64,000 bases of DNA from Humisphaera borealis (GTDB lineage Bacteria; Planctomycetota; Phycisphaerae; Tepidisphaerales; Tepidisphaeraceae), in NCBI RefSeq assembly GCF_015169395.1, contig NZ_CP063458.1, positions 5,952,001 through 6,016,000 on the forward strand. The letters are read 5' to 3'. The translations under genes were made by a program, and so were the position numbers. The notes beneath the pieces are model-generated. The model saw only the letters and a program-made list of their open reading frames with translations, was not told the origin of the DNA and made no database searches. Below, piece by piece: positions 40,102 through 49,041 of this stretch. How positions within the stretch are numbered: position 1 is the first letter of the stretch; the number at the start of each line of letters is the position of its first letter.

Positions 40102-40647
40102 ATGGCGCGTGAACTCCGAGTCCCCGGCGCGGACCAGGGAACATTCTTTGTGAGACATTCCAACCGTAGGAACAAGGGCCGCGCCCGCAGGGCGCCGGCC
40201 GGGTCTGCTTTGGACCGAGATCTGTTCGAACAGGCCCTTCGGGGCCACAGCGGCGCATCGGGCGAGTCGTTTGACGCCGCCCACGACCGCAAGACGCTCC
40301 AACTCTGCCGACAGGTGGAGCGGGCACTCTCGCTGGCGCTGGCCGGCGATCGTCACGAGGTGCTGCGTGACCTTACCGTTGACGCCGTCGAGCCGATGGG
40401 CTCGGCGGCGCAGCTTCTGGTGCGCGTGCTGGTGCCGGCGTCGGTGGAGGTCTCGGTGATCGAAGTCATCGGGATTCTCGACGGGGCTTCGCCCCGGCTG
40501 CGCGCCGTCGTGGCGCAGTCGATCTGCCGAAAGCGCACGCCGTCGCTTAGCTTTCTGCCCGTGCCGTTGCGGGCAGGGAATCCGAGTGACGTAACCGACG
40601 CGGGAAACCACACCGCGAACCTGGAGGGGGGCGATCATGTCGAGTGA
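40102..40647 (+). CDS. RbfA-like ribosome-binding factor
   Basis: A 181-aa protein. The N-terminal 70 residues are basic and not conserved in appearance. The region TLQLCRQVERALSLALAG through VVAQSICRKRTPSLSFLPVP (about 65-155) follows the RbfA KH-like pattern, including its closing RKRTPSLSF strand. RbfA binds the 30S subunit near helix 1 of 16S rRNA during maturation. The C-terminal end overlaps rtcB by 11 bases, so translation is probably coupled. Whether this is the housekeeping RbfA or a specialised paralogue cannot be decided here. Confidence 0.7.
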   Translation: MARELRVPGADQGTFFVRHSNRRNKGRARRAPAGSALDRDLFEQALRGHSGASGESFDAAHDRKTLQLCRQVERALSLALAGDRHEVLRDLTVDAVEPMGSAAQLLVRVLVPASVEVSVIEVIGILDGASPRLRAVVAQSICRKRTPSLSFLPVPLRAGNPSDVTDAGNHTANLEGGDHVE

Positions 40648-41827
40648 CAACGAAGACTTGCCCGCGTCCGTCACGTCCGTCGCGTCCGCCAAGGCGGACC
40701 CTACAGCGCCGACACTCGCCACTTGGCTCGCGTGGCCGCTGGACACACCGGTGAAGAACGCGATCGACCGCGCCCTGCATGCCGACGACGTCGTTCATGT
40801 TGCCGTCATGCCGGACGTTCACCTGGCGACGGATGTCTGCGTCGGCACCGCGATGGCGACCCGCCGGCTGGTCTACCCGTCGGCGGTGGGGGGCGACATC
40901 GGCTGCGGCATGCTCGCGATCGCATTCGACGCGACAGCCGACCTGCTGCAAGACGCCGATCGCGCGGGGCAACTGCTCCGCGCGATCGGCCGGCGGGTGC
41001 CGTCGCACCGGCGGCATCGCACGGCCAGGTTGCCGATGCCGGTCGATTGCGTCGCAAGCGATCTCTCGCATCCCGCACTCGTCGCCGCCGCCGGCGACGA
41101 TGGCGGCCTGCAGTTCGGGACGCTCGGCGGAGGCAATCACTTCGTCGAACTTCAGGCCGATGAAGACGACCGCCTGTGGCTGATGATCCACAGCGGCTCC
41201 CGCGCGATGGGCCAGGTCGTGCGCTCGCACCACGTAGCCCGCGCGACGCGGGGCGCAACCATGCCCTTGCTGGATACGGAAACGGACCTGGGCCAAGCCT
41301 ACCTCAACGATCAGGACTGGGCTCGCCGCTATGCCCGCGGGAACCGTATCGCGATGGCGGAGCAGGTGTGCGAAGCGATACACGAACTGACCGGCGTGAC
41401 GCGAATCGAATCGTCACTCATCGAATGCGATCACAACCACGTGCGGCGGGAAGCGCATTTCGGCGAGTCGCTGCTGGTGCACCGCAAAGGGGCGACGCCC
41501 GCCGACGACGGCCTGGCCGGCGTGGTGCCGGGGTCGATGGGGACAACCAGCGTTCACATCGTCGGACGGGGTGAGCCGCAGTCGCTCCGCAGCAGCGCCC
41601 ACGGCGCGGGAAGGCAAATGTCGCGAACGGTCGCCCGCGAGCGCTTCGGACGTCATGAGGTGCGCAGGCAGATGGCTGACGTCTGGTACGACCCGCGAAT
41701 TCTTGACGCGATGCGAGAGGAATCGCCCAAGGCGTACAAGGACCTGCGCGCGGTGCTCAAGGCGCAGGAACCGCTGATGAAGGTGACAAGGCGACTGCGG
41801 CCGCTGCTCGTTTACAAGGGGAGTTGA
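40637..41827 (+). CDS. rtcB: RNA ligase RtcB
   Basis: A 396-aa GTP-dependent RNA ligase joining 3'-phosphate or cyclic phosphate to 5'-OH ends. The metal-site motif GGDIGCGM (85-92, Asp87 and Cys90) and GGGNHFVEL are visible. SSAHGAGRQMSR carries the His that forms the GMP adduct. An unconserved linker (1-28) precedes the domain; its codons 16-23 are one arm of the GGGTCCGCC repeat seen at 1317-1417. It is translationally coupled to the RbfA-like gene, which suggests RNA repair on the small subunit. Confidence 0.93.
   Translation: MSSDNEDLPASVTSVASAKADPTAPTLATWLAWPLDTPVKNAIDRALHADDVVHVAVMPDVHLATDVCVGTAMATRRLVYPSAVGGDIGCGMLAIAFDATADLLQDADRAGQLLRAIGRRVPSHRRHRTARLPMPVDCVASDLSHPALVAAAGDDGGLQFGTLGGGNHFVELQADEDDRLWLMIHSGSRAMGQVVRSHHVARATRGATMPLLDTETDLGQAYLNDQDWARRYARGNRIAMAEQVCEAIHELTGVTRIESSLIECDHNHVRREAHFGESLLVHRKGATPADDGLAGVVPGSMGTTSVHIVGRGEPQSLRSSAHGAGRQMSRTVARERFGRHEVRRQMADVWYDPRILDAMREESPKAYKDLRAVLKAQEPLMKVTRRLRPLLVYKGS
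40680..40705. repeat. GGGTCCGCC-family repeat arm inside rtcB
   Basis: Twenty-six bases are identical to 1392-1417. Here the arm is translated as ASAKADPT in the N-terminal linker of RtcB, next to near-tandem GCGTCCGTC words. Confidence 0.85.
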
Positions 41828-41833
41828 ATGTCG

Positions 41834-42946
41834 CTATGCCGCACGCCAGGCGCCCTTTGGGCTTGCGAGCATCTCAGGCTGAAGGATGCTGCCGGCGGGA
41901 ATGGCCTGGCTGGTGCGCTGGCCGATGACCTCGGCCCAGTGCGCCGCCGAAACACCGGTGCCGGGGCGCTGCACGGTCAGGTCGTCGTGGCGGATTTCCT
42001 CGCCGGCCAGGAGTGTCCGGCGGACGACCAGACTCTGGCGGCTGACCTTGCGGACGTCCTTCTCGCACTCCAGCAGATGTTTCGCAGAGCTGCCGCGGAG
42101 CAGGTCGGCCTCTCGAATACTCTTCACGTAGCGCTCGAAATGGTGGGGGTCGGCACTGGCCGAATGGTCCGGGCCACGGGCGCTGCGATCATAAGTAATG
42201 TGCTTCTCCACGATCGTCGCGCCGGCCATGACCGCCAGCGCGCCGGCTGTTGCGTGAGTGGTGTGGTCGGAGAAACCCACCGGCACGTCGAATGCCCGAT
42301 CAAGCTCGGTCACCCATCCGAGGTGCGCATCGGCCAGTTCGCACGGGTAGCTGCTGATGCAGTGCAACAGCGAGATCCGCGCGAACGACTCCTTCATCCA
42401 GCCGACGGTCGCGGCAACCTCTTCCATCGTCGCGGCACCGGTCGACAGGATCATCGGCTTGCCCAGCTGCATCGCTTCGTACAGCAGCGGGCGGTTGACC
42501 AGGTCCGGCGAGGCGATCTTGATCGCCGGCAGACGCAATGCCGCGATGGTATCGACGTCGTTGGGCGAAAAAGGCGTGGCAAGGGGGATGAGCTTGGCTT
42601 CGAGAATCGCCTTGACGATGACACGAAGGTCTTCCCGGTTCAGTTCATAGCGGCGAAGCATGTCGACCGCGTCGGTCTCCCAAACGCGGTCCTTCTGATA
42701 GTTCGCCAGACTGCATGAGGGGTGCATGAGCGCGGTGGCGCGGAAGATCTGCAGCTTAACCGCATCAGCGCCGCATGCGGCCGCGATGCGGACCAGCTCG
42801 ATCGCCTTCTGCACGTCGCCGTCGTGATTCACGCCGATCTCGGCGATGACGAAGGTCGGCTTCCCCGGGCCGATGCTTCTGCCGGCGATATCGATGTGTT
42901 TGGCGGGCGAATGGGCGGTATCGCCGGGGACGATGGTTGGGTTCAT
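41834..42946 (-). CDS. neuB: N-acetylneuraminate/nonulosonate synthase
   Basis: A 370-aa enzyme that condenses phosphoenolpyruvate with an N-acetylated hexose to make a nonulosonic acid. The barrel domain starts FVIAEIGVNHDGD and includes DAVKLQIF, IKIASPDL, LSTGAATMEEV, GFSDHT and EKHITYDRSARGPDHSAS. A C-terminal SAF antifreeze-like domain (about 300-365) follows. Whether the product is sialic, legionaminic or pseudaminic acid cannot be settled by eye. It overlaps neuA by 4 bases. Confidence 0.93.
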   Translation of the reverse strand: MNPTIVPGDTAHSPAKHIDIAGRSIGPGKPTFVIAEIGVNHDGDVQKAIELVRIAAACGADAVKLQIFRATALMHPSCSLANYQKDRVWETDAVDMLRRYELNREDLRVIVKAILEAKLIPLATPFSPNDVDTIAALRLPAIKIASPDLVNRPLLYEAMQLGKPMILSTGAATMEEVAATVGWMKESFARISLLHCISSYPCELADAHLGWVTELDRAFDVPVGFSDHTTHATAGALAVMAGATIVEKHITYDRSARGPDHSASADPHHFERYVKSIREADLLRGSSAKHLLECEKDVRKVSRQSLVVRRTLLAGEEIRHDDLTVQRPGTGVSAAHWAEVIGQRTSQAIPAGSILQPEMLASPKGAWRAA

Positions 42947-43695
42947 GATGCTCTCCTGAGCCTGGCGTCTTCGCGGTCCTGCTCGGCCCGATCGGCTGCT
43001 TCCCGCATGATGCCGTCGGCGATATACAAATCGCGACGGCTGTCGATCTCGACCGTGTCTCCGGGTTCAACCGCGAATCCCCGGCGGTCGACGCCGAAGA
43101 ACGCGTGTGGATCAGATCGATTCGCCCGGCCCCGCTCCAGGCTCGCCCGCGTGACGGCGACCACGCCGCCGTCGTGCAGGAATAACGGTTCCAGGTCCTG
43201 CCGCCGGTGAATGCTGCCGGGCACCACGGCCTCAACGACGTCACCCTTCAGCCTCGACATCCAGCCCGGATGCCACTTGCCGACCGGGATAAAGCTGCGA
43301 ACCGAGTCGCAGCCGGTGCTTTCGAGCATCTCAATGGCCCGGTCGATACACGCGGCAGGGCGGATCGGCACATTGCCATAGAGCACCACGACGGCTTCGG
43401 CGTCGAATTTGTGCTGCACTTTCATCTGATCGACCGCATGCAACATGACATCCTGGACGCTGGCGGTATCGGTCGCGAGATCGGCCGGCCGCTCGACGGC
43501 GTCAAACCCGTTGGCGATCCCGAACCGGCGGACGAGCGGGCAGTCGCTCGAAACGACGACCCGCGTCAGCCGCCCGGCCGCGCGGGCGTGCTCCAGCGTG
43601 TACGAGATGACAGGGCGTCCCTGAAGCGTCAGGAGATGTTTGTTGGGCAAGCCCTTAGAGCCCGCGCGAGCCAGTACGACACCGAGAACGTTCAT
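42943..43695 (-). CDS. neuA: Acylneuraminate cytidylyltransferase
   Basis: A 250-aa enzyme that activates a nonulosonic acid with CTP. The nucleotide-binding start is VLGVVLARAGSKGLPNKHLLTLQGRPVI, followed by VVSSDCPLVRRF and VVLYGNVPIRPA. It is the partner of neuB (ATGA overlap). ATG 43695 gives the canonical N-terminus. A 40-base palindrome (43718-43757) separates it from the upstream spiroSPASM gene. Confidence 0.92.
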   Translation of the reverse strand: MNVLGVVLARAGSKGLPNKHLLTLQGRPVISYTLEHARAAGRLTRVVVSSDCPLVRRFGIANGFDAVERPADLATDTASVQDVMLHAVDQMKVQHKFDAEAVVVLYGNVPIRPAACIDRAIEMLESTGCDSVRSFIPVGKWHPGWMSRLKGDVVEAVVPGSIHRRQDLEPLFLHDGGVVAVTRASLERGRANRSDPHAFFGVDRRGFAVEPGDTVEIDSRRDLYIADGIMREAADRAEQDREDARLRRAS

Positions 43696-43717
43696 TATGC
43701 ACTCCATTGCATTGCAC

Positions 43718-43757
43718 AGCGTTCTTGTAGGGCGGGCACTGCTCGCCGAACAACGCT
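43718..43757. repeat. Near-perfect palindrome between the spiroSPASM gene and neuA
   Basis: AGCGTTCTTGTAGGGCGGGC pairs with the following GCTCGCCGAACAACGCT with a few mismatches. It lies in the 69-base gap inside the glycosylation operon. Confidence 0.55.
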
Positions 43758-43764
43758 TTGCGAC

Positions 43765-45414
43765 TTACGCCCTGTGCCACTCCTTGCACTTTGCGCAAAC
43801 TGCCAACTCTTCTAATCGGCCATCCGCGTGCAAATTCCGCAGTGCGGCAAATTTTGACTGCCAGATGTGAGATAGCGCATCGTCGCCGGTGCGTCCCTGT
43901 ACCTGACGACCGGCGACGTCCTGCTCGCAGGTGGTGAAGCACCCGTCCGACAGCACGGCCAGGCGTTCCCGCAGTCGCCGGCAGGGCACACGCAACGGCG
44001 GCGACATGTCGGCGACCGCCACATCGGGAATCAGCCCGGCGAATGTGCTCGGCCCCAGGATGACCGCCGAACCGACCGCGCGGAGCCACTGGTCATACCA
44101 GGGTTCCATCTCCTGCAGGTTCTGTCGGCATTTGGTGAACAACGGGATCACCAGCGGAGTTCCCCGATTCAGCGCCGCCCGCCGGGAGACCAGCCCCTGC
44201 ACGTTGCCCAGCGCCAAAGCGTAGGCATCGACGCCCATGACTTGTGCGTAGGTCTGCGCCGCGAGCGCCGGAAGGTGAATCGACACCAGGTCCGCCGGGG
44301 ACTCGGCGAGCGCGGCGATCCGTTCGCCGTCGCCCGACAGCAAGTCCGTCTCGACATTGACCGCAATGCCATGGCCGGCGGCATGGCGGATGACCTCAAT
44401 GCAGTCGGCGTGTAGCAGTGGGTCGCCCACGCCGGCCAGCGTAAGCCGGGTATCGTCCAGCGCCGCCATCTCGTCGATCAGCCGGCGGGCAACATCCAAC
44501 GGCAGGTCGGGGCGATCCGTGGCGGCCGAACCGGCGGGGGAGAAGATGGGTCGGGAGTCGCGGCGGGTGGTCAGTTCCAGGACGACTTCGCGGGGGAGAT
44601 CGCCCCCGGGCACACCGCTTTGTGCCCCTGCGGCCATCCGCGCCACGATCGACTCGGCGTCGGTGCCGACGAGTTGGCCGTTCAGGTCGGCCGTCGCCGA
44701 CTCGACGCGGGCGATCTGCCGTTGCGACGTCAGCGTGTATCGATGAACGGATCGGGCGACGGTCGTCGGTGTTGCGGCGCAGCCGTCCTGGGCGATCGGC
44801 TCTCGGCTGACCTGGTCGGGGAAGTAGTGCAGCAACCGGCCCGGATGGCTGTTGGCGGCAGCCAACCGGTCGACCAAGGCACGTGGCAGCAACATCGCAC
44901 CCAGTCCCGTCGCCGCAGGCGTGAACACGAACTCGGCCGCGGGCTTCGCGTCGAACTGGGTGATGACAGCCGACAGCAGCGCCGGATCGACCAACGCCGC
45001 GGCCGGATCGACCAGCAGCACGGCCTGTGCATTCCACTGCTCGGCGACGGCCTTGACCGCGGCCGGGTGAAACCCGGCGTCGAAAGACGACGTTCCCAGC
45101 GGCCCGCCGCGCCACCCGTCCGCCCATCGCCGGGCGGCGGAGACAGCGTCCATCGCAGGGCATGCTTGGCGAGCACCCTGGCTGATCACCTCCGCACCCG
45201 CGGCCTCGGCAATCGGCCGGACTGCGGGCGCCTGGTCGTCCCAGCAGAGCAGGGCGATCGCGCCAACGGCGTCGCACCGCCGCACCCGCCGTAAGGTCCA
45301 GGCGAGCACCGGTTCGCCGCGGAACTGCCGCGTAGCGCTGTTCTCGGTCGCACGCTCATGGAGCAGGGACACGAGCGTGAGGATGGAGGTCGAGGTTGTC
45401 ATACCAGGTGGCAT
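43765..45414 (-). CDS. spiroSPASM-like protein: NTP-transferase-like plus cysteine-less radical-SAM-like plus SPASM
   Basis: A 549-aa protein. The N-terminal part (about 25-240) resembles a cytidylyltransferase-like fold (RQFRGEPVLAWTLRRVRRCDAVG). The middle (about 275-460) has a radical-SAM-like start, VVLELTTRRDSRPIFSP, but no CxxxCxxC, so it should not bind the SAM cluster. The C-terminus keeps SPASM-type cysteines at 478, 492, 496, 540 and 543 (CAKCKEWH). This matches the spiroSPASM description known from spirochaetes near flagellar genes. Its ATG shares one base with the maf stop (TAATG). Confidence 0.72.
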   Translation of the reverse strand: MPPGMTTSTSILTLVSLLHERATENSATRQFRGEPVLAWTLRRVRRCDAVGAIALLCWDDQAPAVRPIAEAAGAEVISQGARQACPAMDAVSAARRWADGWRGGPLGTSSFDAGFHPAAVKAVAEQWNAQAVLLVDPAAALVDPALLSAVITQFDAKPAAEFVFTPAATGLGAMLLPRALVDRLAAANSHPGRLLHYFPDQVSREPIAQDGCAATPTTVARSVHRYTLTSQRQIARVESATADLNGQLVGTDAESIVARMAAGAQSGVPGGDLPREVVLELTTRRDSRPIFSPAGSAATDRPDLPLDVARRLIDEMAALDDTRLTLAGVGDPLLHADCIEVIRHAAGHGIAVNVETDLLSGDGERIAALAESPADLVSIHLPALAAQTYAQVMGVDAYALALGNVQGLVSRRAALNRGTPLVIPLFTKCRQNLQEMEPWYDQWLRAVGSAVILGPSTFAGLIPDVAVADMSPPLRVPCRRLRERLAVLSDGCFTTCEQDVAGRQVQGRTGDDALSHIWQSKFAALRNLHADGRLEELAVCAKCKEWHRA

Positions 45415-47450
45415 TACGCCCGCCCCGCTGGTGTGGAGCCCAAGGCAGCGCCGCGGGCGTTTGCGGAAGCGACTTCGCGTCTCTGGTCGCTCTGTAAGCT
45501 AGCGGCCACCTCATCCATCAGCTCTGCAAATCGCGCCGCCGCTTCCATCACGCTTCTCACGTTCGCGATGTCCCGGTCCACCTGCCGTCGCTGACGCTCG
45601 GTCGGGTCGAGCTTGGCCATCTTGATCCGCCGATCCGCTTCGAACCGGCTGAGCTGTGATTTCTGCGTCAGTTCCGTGACCAGGTCGTACGTCGCGCCGA
45701 ACCGGTTCATCTCCGCGCGCAGCGCATCGATTTTCGTGATCGCCTGATTCACCTTGTTCTGGTCGTTGATATGGTCACGAATGGTTTCGAGCAGGGGCAA
45801 GGTCTGACGACTGATGTCTTCAATGCCTGCCGCTTCATCCCGCCGCTTACGCAGGCTGGCGGCACAGTCGGCCGTGCGGTCCCAGCGCGATCCGCCATGG
45901 TCGGACAGATCGACCGGAAACGACTCCTGGCAGTGCGCGTCGATCGCGTCGGCAAGCGGCATGGACTTCGCGCCGCGCTTGGCGGCACCGCCTTCGGTGG
46001 CATCGATGATCGTCCGCTTGCTCTGCAGGAAGTCGCGTTCGAATTGCTGCAGGTAGGTGAACAGCCGCTCTTCGGTGTACATGGGCCTGCCCTGGAAATC
46101 GGGGATTCGGCGAAGAATGAACCGCTCGCGGACGATCTGGTCCCACTGCTTCATCTCGGGCGTGCAGAACCGTCCGAACTCCGGCCGCCAGACGTCTTCG
46201 TAGCTGGTGCCGGGGGCGTAGCAGAGCCCGTCGGAGAACCCCAGATCCTGACCGAGGAAAATGATCGGGTCGCAACCGAGCCACTCGGCGAGGTAATACG
46301 CCAGGTGCGCGACCGTCGCCCCCGGCGGCAGCTTGGCCTTGTTCGGTTTCATCTCGCGCAGCAGCGATTCGGCGAAGTTGCTCCCCAGTAGCGATACGTT
46401 GCCGTCAAGCATCGCGAAGATCCTGCTCGTCGCTTTCGGCTCGGCCACCAGTTCCGTGCGCAGCCGGCGACGTCCGTCGCCATAGGTTTTCGGCAGGTTC
46501 TCAAAAAACCGCGTACAGATCTCGTGGTAGTCCAGCGACGTGACAAAGTGCGGCTCAATGCCCATTTCGAGCAGCGGCTTGAGCGTCGTCTGCACTGCAA
46601 TGATGACCGCCTTGTCCTGGATTGCCGGCAGCAGGTGCTTGTTCTTCCGGAGCGAAGGCCCGGCCGACACGATGATCGCGGGCCTGCCCGCGAAGCGGTC
46701 TTTCAGCCGGCTCATGCAGGGGCTGGCGACGTACCAGCCGATGTTGCGGGCAATGTTCTCGGCGGTCTTGGCGCTGTTGAGCAGAAACGTGTTCAGGCTC
46801 GTACGCGCGAAGCTCGCGAACTCGGCAAGCCACTGCTTGTACTGGGCGTGGAATTCAGGCGCGACCTGCAAACTGGGCCCGTGTTCAATCGTCGTCGTCC
46901 CGAGCGAGAACATCGCCAGGTGCGGCTGCAGCCGGTCGAGCAATGCGGCTTTGTCGAGCGTGGTGAAGAAGCCCAGGCGATTGGCGGACAGCAGCTTGCT
47001 GAAGTCGCGCAGCTCGAACGCCGTCCGTAACAGCCGCAGGTCTGGCTCGAAGACAAAGATCGGGGCCTCGTCGCCGGATCGGGCGGCGAGCGCCTCCACG
47101 TGATACCCCAGCCCGAAGCCATGCACGTAGTAGATGGCCGGCTTGTCGGCACTCGCGGAAGAAACCAGGCGATCCGCCTCGGCGATCGGATCGTACTTAC
47201 TGTGGAGTTGCACCACGCGGCCGCCGGCCGAAGCCGGCAGCGCGATCGTGGCGACGCCGGTTTTGGCGGTTGCCGCCGGGTAGGGTTCGTCGATCGCCTC
47301 GATCCGCCGGGCCAGATCGGCGTCCAGCGTCCAGAGCACCTCGAGATTCTTGAGGTACGGTGCATCCTCCGGCAGAACGTACCGCCGGTCCGCGCTGGCC
47401 GGATCGGCGTTGATCGTGGCGTCGGGAATGGCGGACGTTGTTGCGGCCAT
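45414..47450 (-). CDS. maf: Motility accessory factor (Maf/DUF115) flagellin nonulosonate transferase
   Basis: A 678-aa cytosolic protein with the DUF115 domain: RPAIIVSAGPSLRKNKHLLP (about 260-280), VTSLDYHEICTRFF, VAHLAYYLAEWLGCDPIIFLGQDLGFS and a GTSYEDVWRPEF stretch. Maf proteins transfer pseudaminic or legionaminic acid to flagellin Ser/Thr. The C-terminal 150 residues are helical. It is the first gene of the leftward maf-spiroSPASM-neuA-neuB operon, which fits nonulosonate modification of flagella. An alternative family name is MptE-like. Confidence 0.9.
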   Translation of the reverse strand: MAATTSAIPDATINADPASADRRYVLPEDAPYLKNLEVLWTLDADLARRIEAIDEPYPAATAKTGVATIALPASAGGRVVQLHSKYDPIAEADRLVSSASADKPAIYYVHGFGLGYHVEALAARSGDEAPIFVFEPDLRLLRTAFELRDFSKLLSANRLGFFTTLDKAALLDRLQPHLAMFSLGTTTIEHGPSLQVAPEFHAQYKQWLAEFASFARTSLNTFLLNSAKTAENIARNIGWYVASPCMSRLKDRFAGRPAIIVSAGPSLRKNKHLLPAIQDKAVIIAVQTTLKPLLEMGIEPHFVTSLDYHEICTRFFENLPKTYGDGRRRLRTELVAEPKATSRIFAMLDGNVSLLGSNFAESLLREMKPNKAKLPPGATVAHLAYYLAEWLGCDPIIFLGQDLGFSDGLCYAPGTSYEDVWRPEFGRFCTPEMKQWDQIVRERFILRRIPDFQGRPMYTEERLFTYLQQFERDFLQSKRTIIDATEGGAAKRGAKSMPLADAIDAHCQESFPVDLSDHGGSRWDRTADCAASLRKRRDEAAGIEDISRQTLPLLETIRDHINDQNKVNQAITKIDALRAEMNRFGATYDLVTELTQKSQLSRFEADRRIKMAKLDPTERQRRQVDRDIANVRSVMEAAARFAELMDEVAASLQSDQRREVASANARGAALGSTPAGRA

Positions 47451-47575
47451 GCTTGGCGATCGGGTAGCGTAATTCCGGCGGAACGGCGCAGGTTCAGCCC
47501 GCTGGCACAGCCGTAAATGTTTTATCGGACGTTGTTGGCCGCGGACTTGAACCCGCCTTCACGGGGAAAGTGCTT

Positions 47576-48169
47576 ATGGATCTGATTTTCGACGCCCCCT
47601 GGTGGCTTTACATCGTCCCGGCCATTGTCGGCATCGTGATGGCGTATCTCGGGTTGCGTAAGGGCGACAAAACCCTCCGCAGCGTCGGCGTCGGCCTGTT
47701 GCTCGTCGGCGTGGTGATCTTTATCGCCAGCAGGGCGGTCGAGACGGACACCGAGAAGGTCTCGCGTCAGTCGCGTGAACTGGTCGCGGCAGTCGAGAAA
47801 AGGGAGTGGGACAAGCTCAACGCGCTGATGGAACCAGATGCCGCCGTCACCCTGGCGGGCGTTGGTGAGATTTACAGCACCCGCGAGCAGATTGTCAGTG
47901 CGTGCCGCTCCCGGGCCGATGGCTCCGGCGTTACCGCACTCGCGATCACCGGCCTGGAACCGAAGCGCGAGGGCGCGGCGCAGATCAGCGCCGAAGTGCA
48001 GATCTACGTCACTGCCAACGACGGCGGGGGCCGGCCCTTCCCCACCGGGTGGCGCTTTGTCTGGGCACGCGCCGCCGACGGGCGGTGGCTCATCCACGAC
48101 ATCGAGGCGATCCAGATCGGCACCTATCGCCCCGCAGACGCCAGGCCTTGGTTTCCGAACGCCAAATGA
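47576..48169 (+). CDS. Membrane-anchored NTF2/SnoaL-like protein
   Basis: A 197-aa protein. Two N-terminal hydrophobic segments (about 7-25 and 36-52) precede a soluble domain (about 60-180). The domain has the NTF2-like helix-then-sheet order: VAAVEKREWDKLNALMEPDAAVTL, then GWRFVWARAADGRWLIHDIEAIQIG. Function is unknown. ATG 47576 is chosen over GTG 47570. It is divergent from maf. Confidence 0.65.
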   Translation: MDLIFDAPWWLYIVPAIVGIVMAYLGLRKGDKTLRSVGVGLLLVGVVIFIASRAVETDTEKVSRQSRELVAAVEKREWDKLNALMEPDAAVTLAGVGEIYSTREQIVSACRSRADGSGVTALAITGLEPKREGAAQISAEVQIYVTANDGGGRPFPTGWRFVWARAADGRWLIHDIEAIQIGTYRPADARPWFPNAK

Positions 48170-48241
48170 GGACGAGGAAGCCATAGAGGCACCGAGACAC
48201 GGAGGGCGGTCGTCTGTTCAAGGTCAATTCTCCAGGGCCGC

Positions 48242-49009
48242 CTACGCCTTCCACTCACGCCCCTGCCATTCGTGCAGCTGCGGGTAGTGCGTCAGGTCGA
48301 ACTGCAATGGCGTGATCGTGATGTAGCCGTCGCGCAAAGCTGCGACATCCGTGTCGTCTTCGGTTTCGCCGAGTCGGAAGACGCTCGTATTCCAGTAGTA
48401 GCTCTTGCCGCGCGGGTCTTTTCGTTCTTCGTACGTGTCGTTCCAGGCGCGGTAGCACTGGCGGACGACCTTCATGCCGGTCGGCTGTTCGTCGGCGTTC
48501 AGTGGCGGCAGGTTCACGCTGCACACCTGCCCGCCTTTCAACCCCGCGGCCAGGATCTGTTCGATCGACTTGCGGGCGAAGTGCGCCGTGCGGGCGTAGT
48601 CGATGGGCTTATCGTTGCGGAGGTAGAGCGAGGTCGCGATCGCCGGCAGCCCGAGAAACGCCGCCTCGATCGCCGCGGCAACCGTGCCGCTGTAGATCAC
48701 GTTGATGCCCACGTTAGCACCGCTGTTGATCCCGCTGATGACCAGGTCGGGCTGGCGCGGCAGAAGCTGGTTGACCGCCAGCTTCACGCAATCGGCCGGC
48801 CGGCCGTCCACCGCAGTCCCAGTGAAGACGCCTTCCACGTTCACCTGCTGGGTGAGAAGCGGGGTTGCAATCGTAATGCCGTGACCGGTGGCGGATTGCA
48901 CCGTTTCCGGGGCGACCACCGTCACATCGCCGAGCTTCACGAGCTCGCGATACATCGCAACAAGGCCTGGGGCGCGAATACCGTCATCGTTAGTTAGAAG
49001 GATCAACAT
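48242..49009 (-). CDS. surE: 5'/3'-nucleotidase SurE
   Basis: A 255-aa metal-dependent phosphatase acting on nucleoside monophosphates. The N-terminal MLILLTNDDGIRAPGL carries the metal-binding Asp8-Asp9. SGINSGANVGINVIYSGTVAAAIEAAFLG is the family signature. The length matches SurE. It faces nnrE divergently across an inverted repeat. Confidence 0.95.
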   Translation of the reverse strand: MLILLTNDDGIRAPGLVAMYRELVKLGDVTVVAPETVQSATGHGITIATPLLTQQVNVEGVFTGTAVDGRPADCVKLAVNQLLPRQPDLVISGINSGANVGINVIYSGTVAAAIEAAFLGLPAIATSLYLRNDKPIDYARTAHFARKSIEQILAAGLKGGQVCSVNLPPLNADEQPTGMKVVRQCYRAWNDTYEERKDPRGKSYYWNTSVFRLGETEDDTDVAALRDGYITITPLQFDLTHYPQLHEWQGREWKA

Positions 49010-49041
49010 CGTTGCCGGACTATACTCAGGAGTGACCTTAT

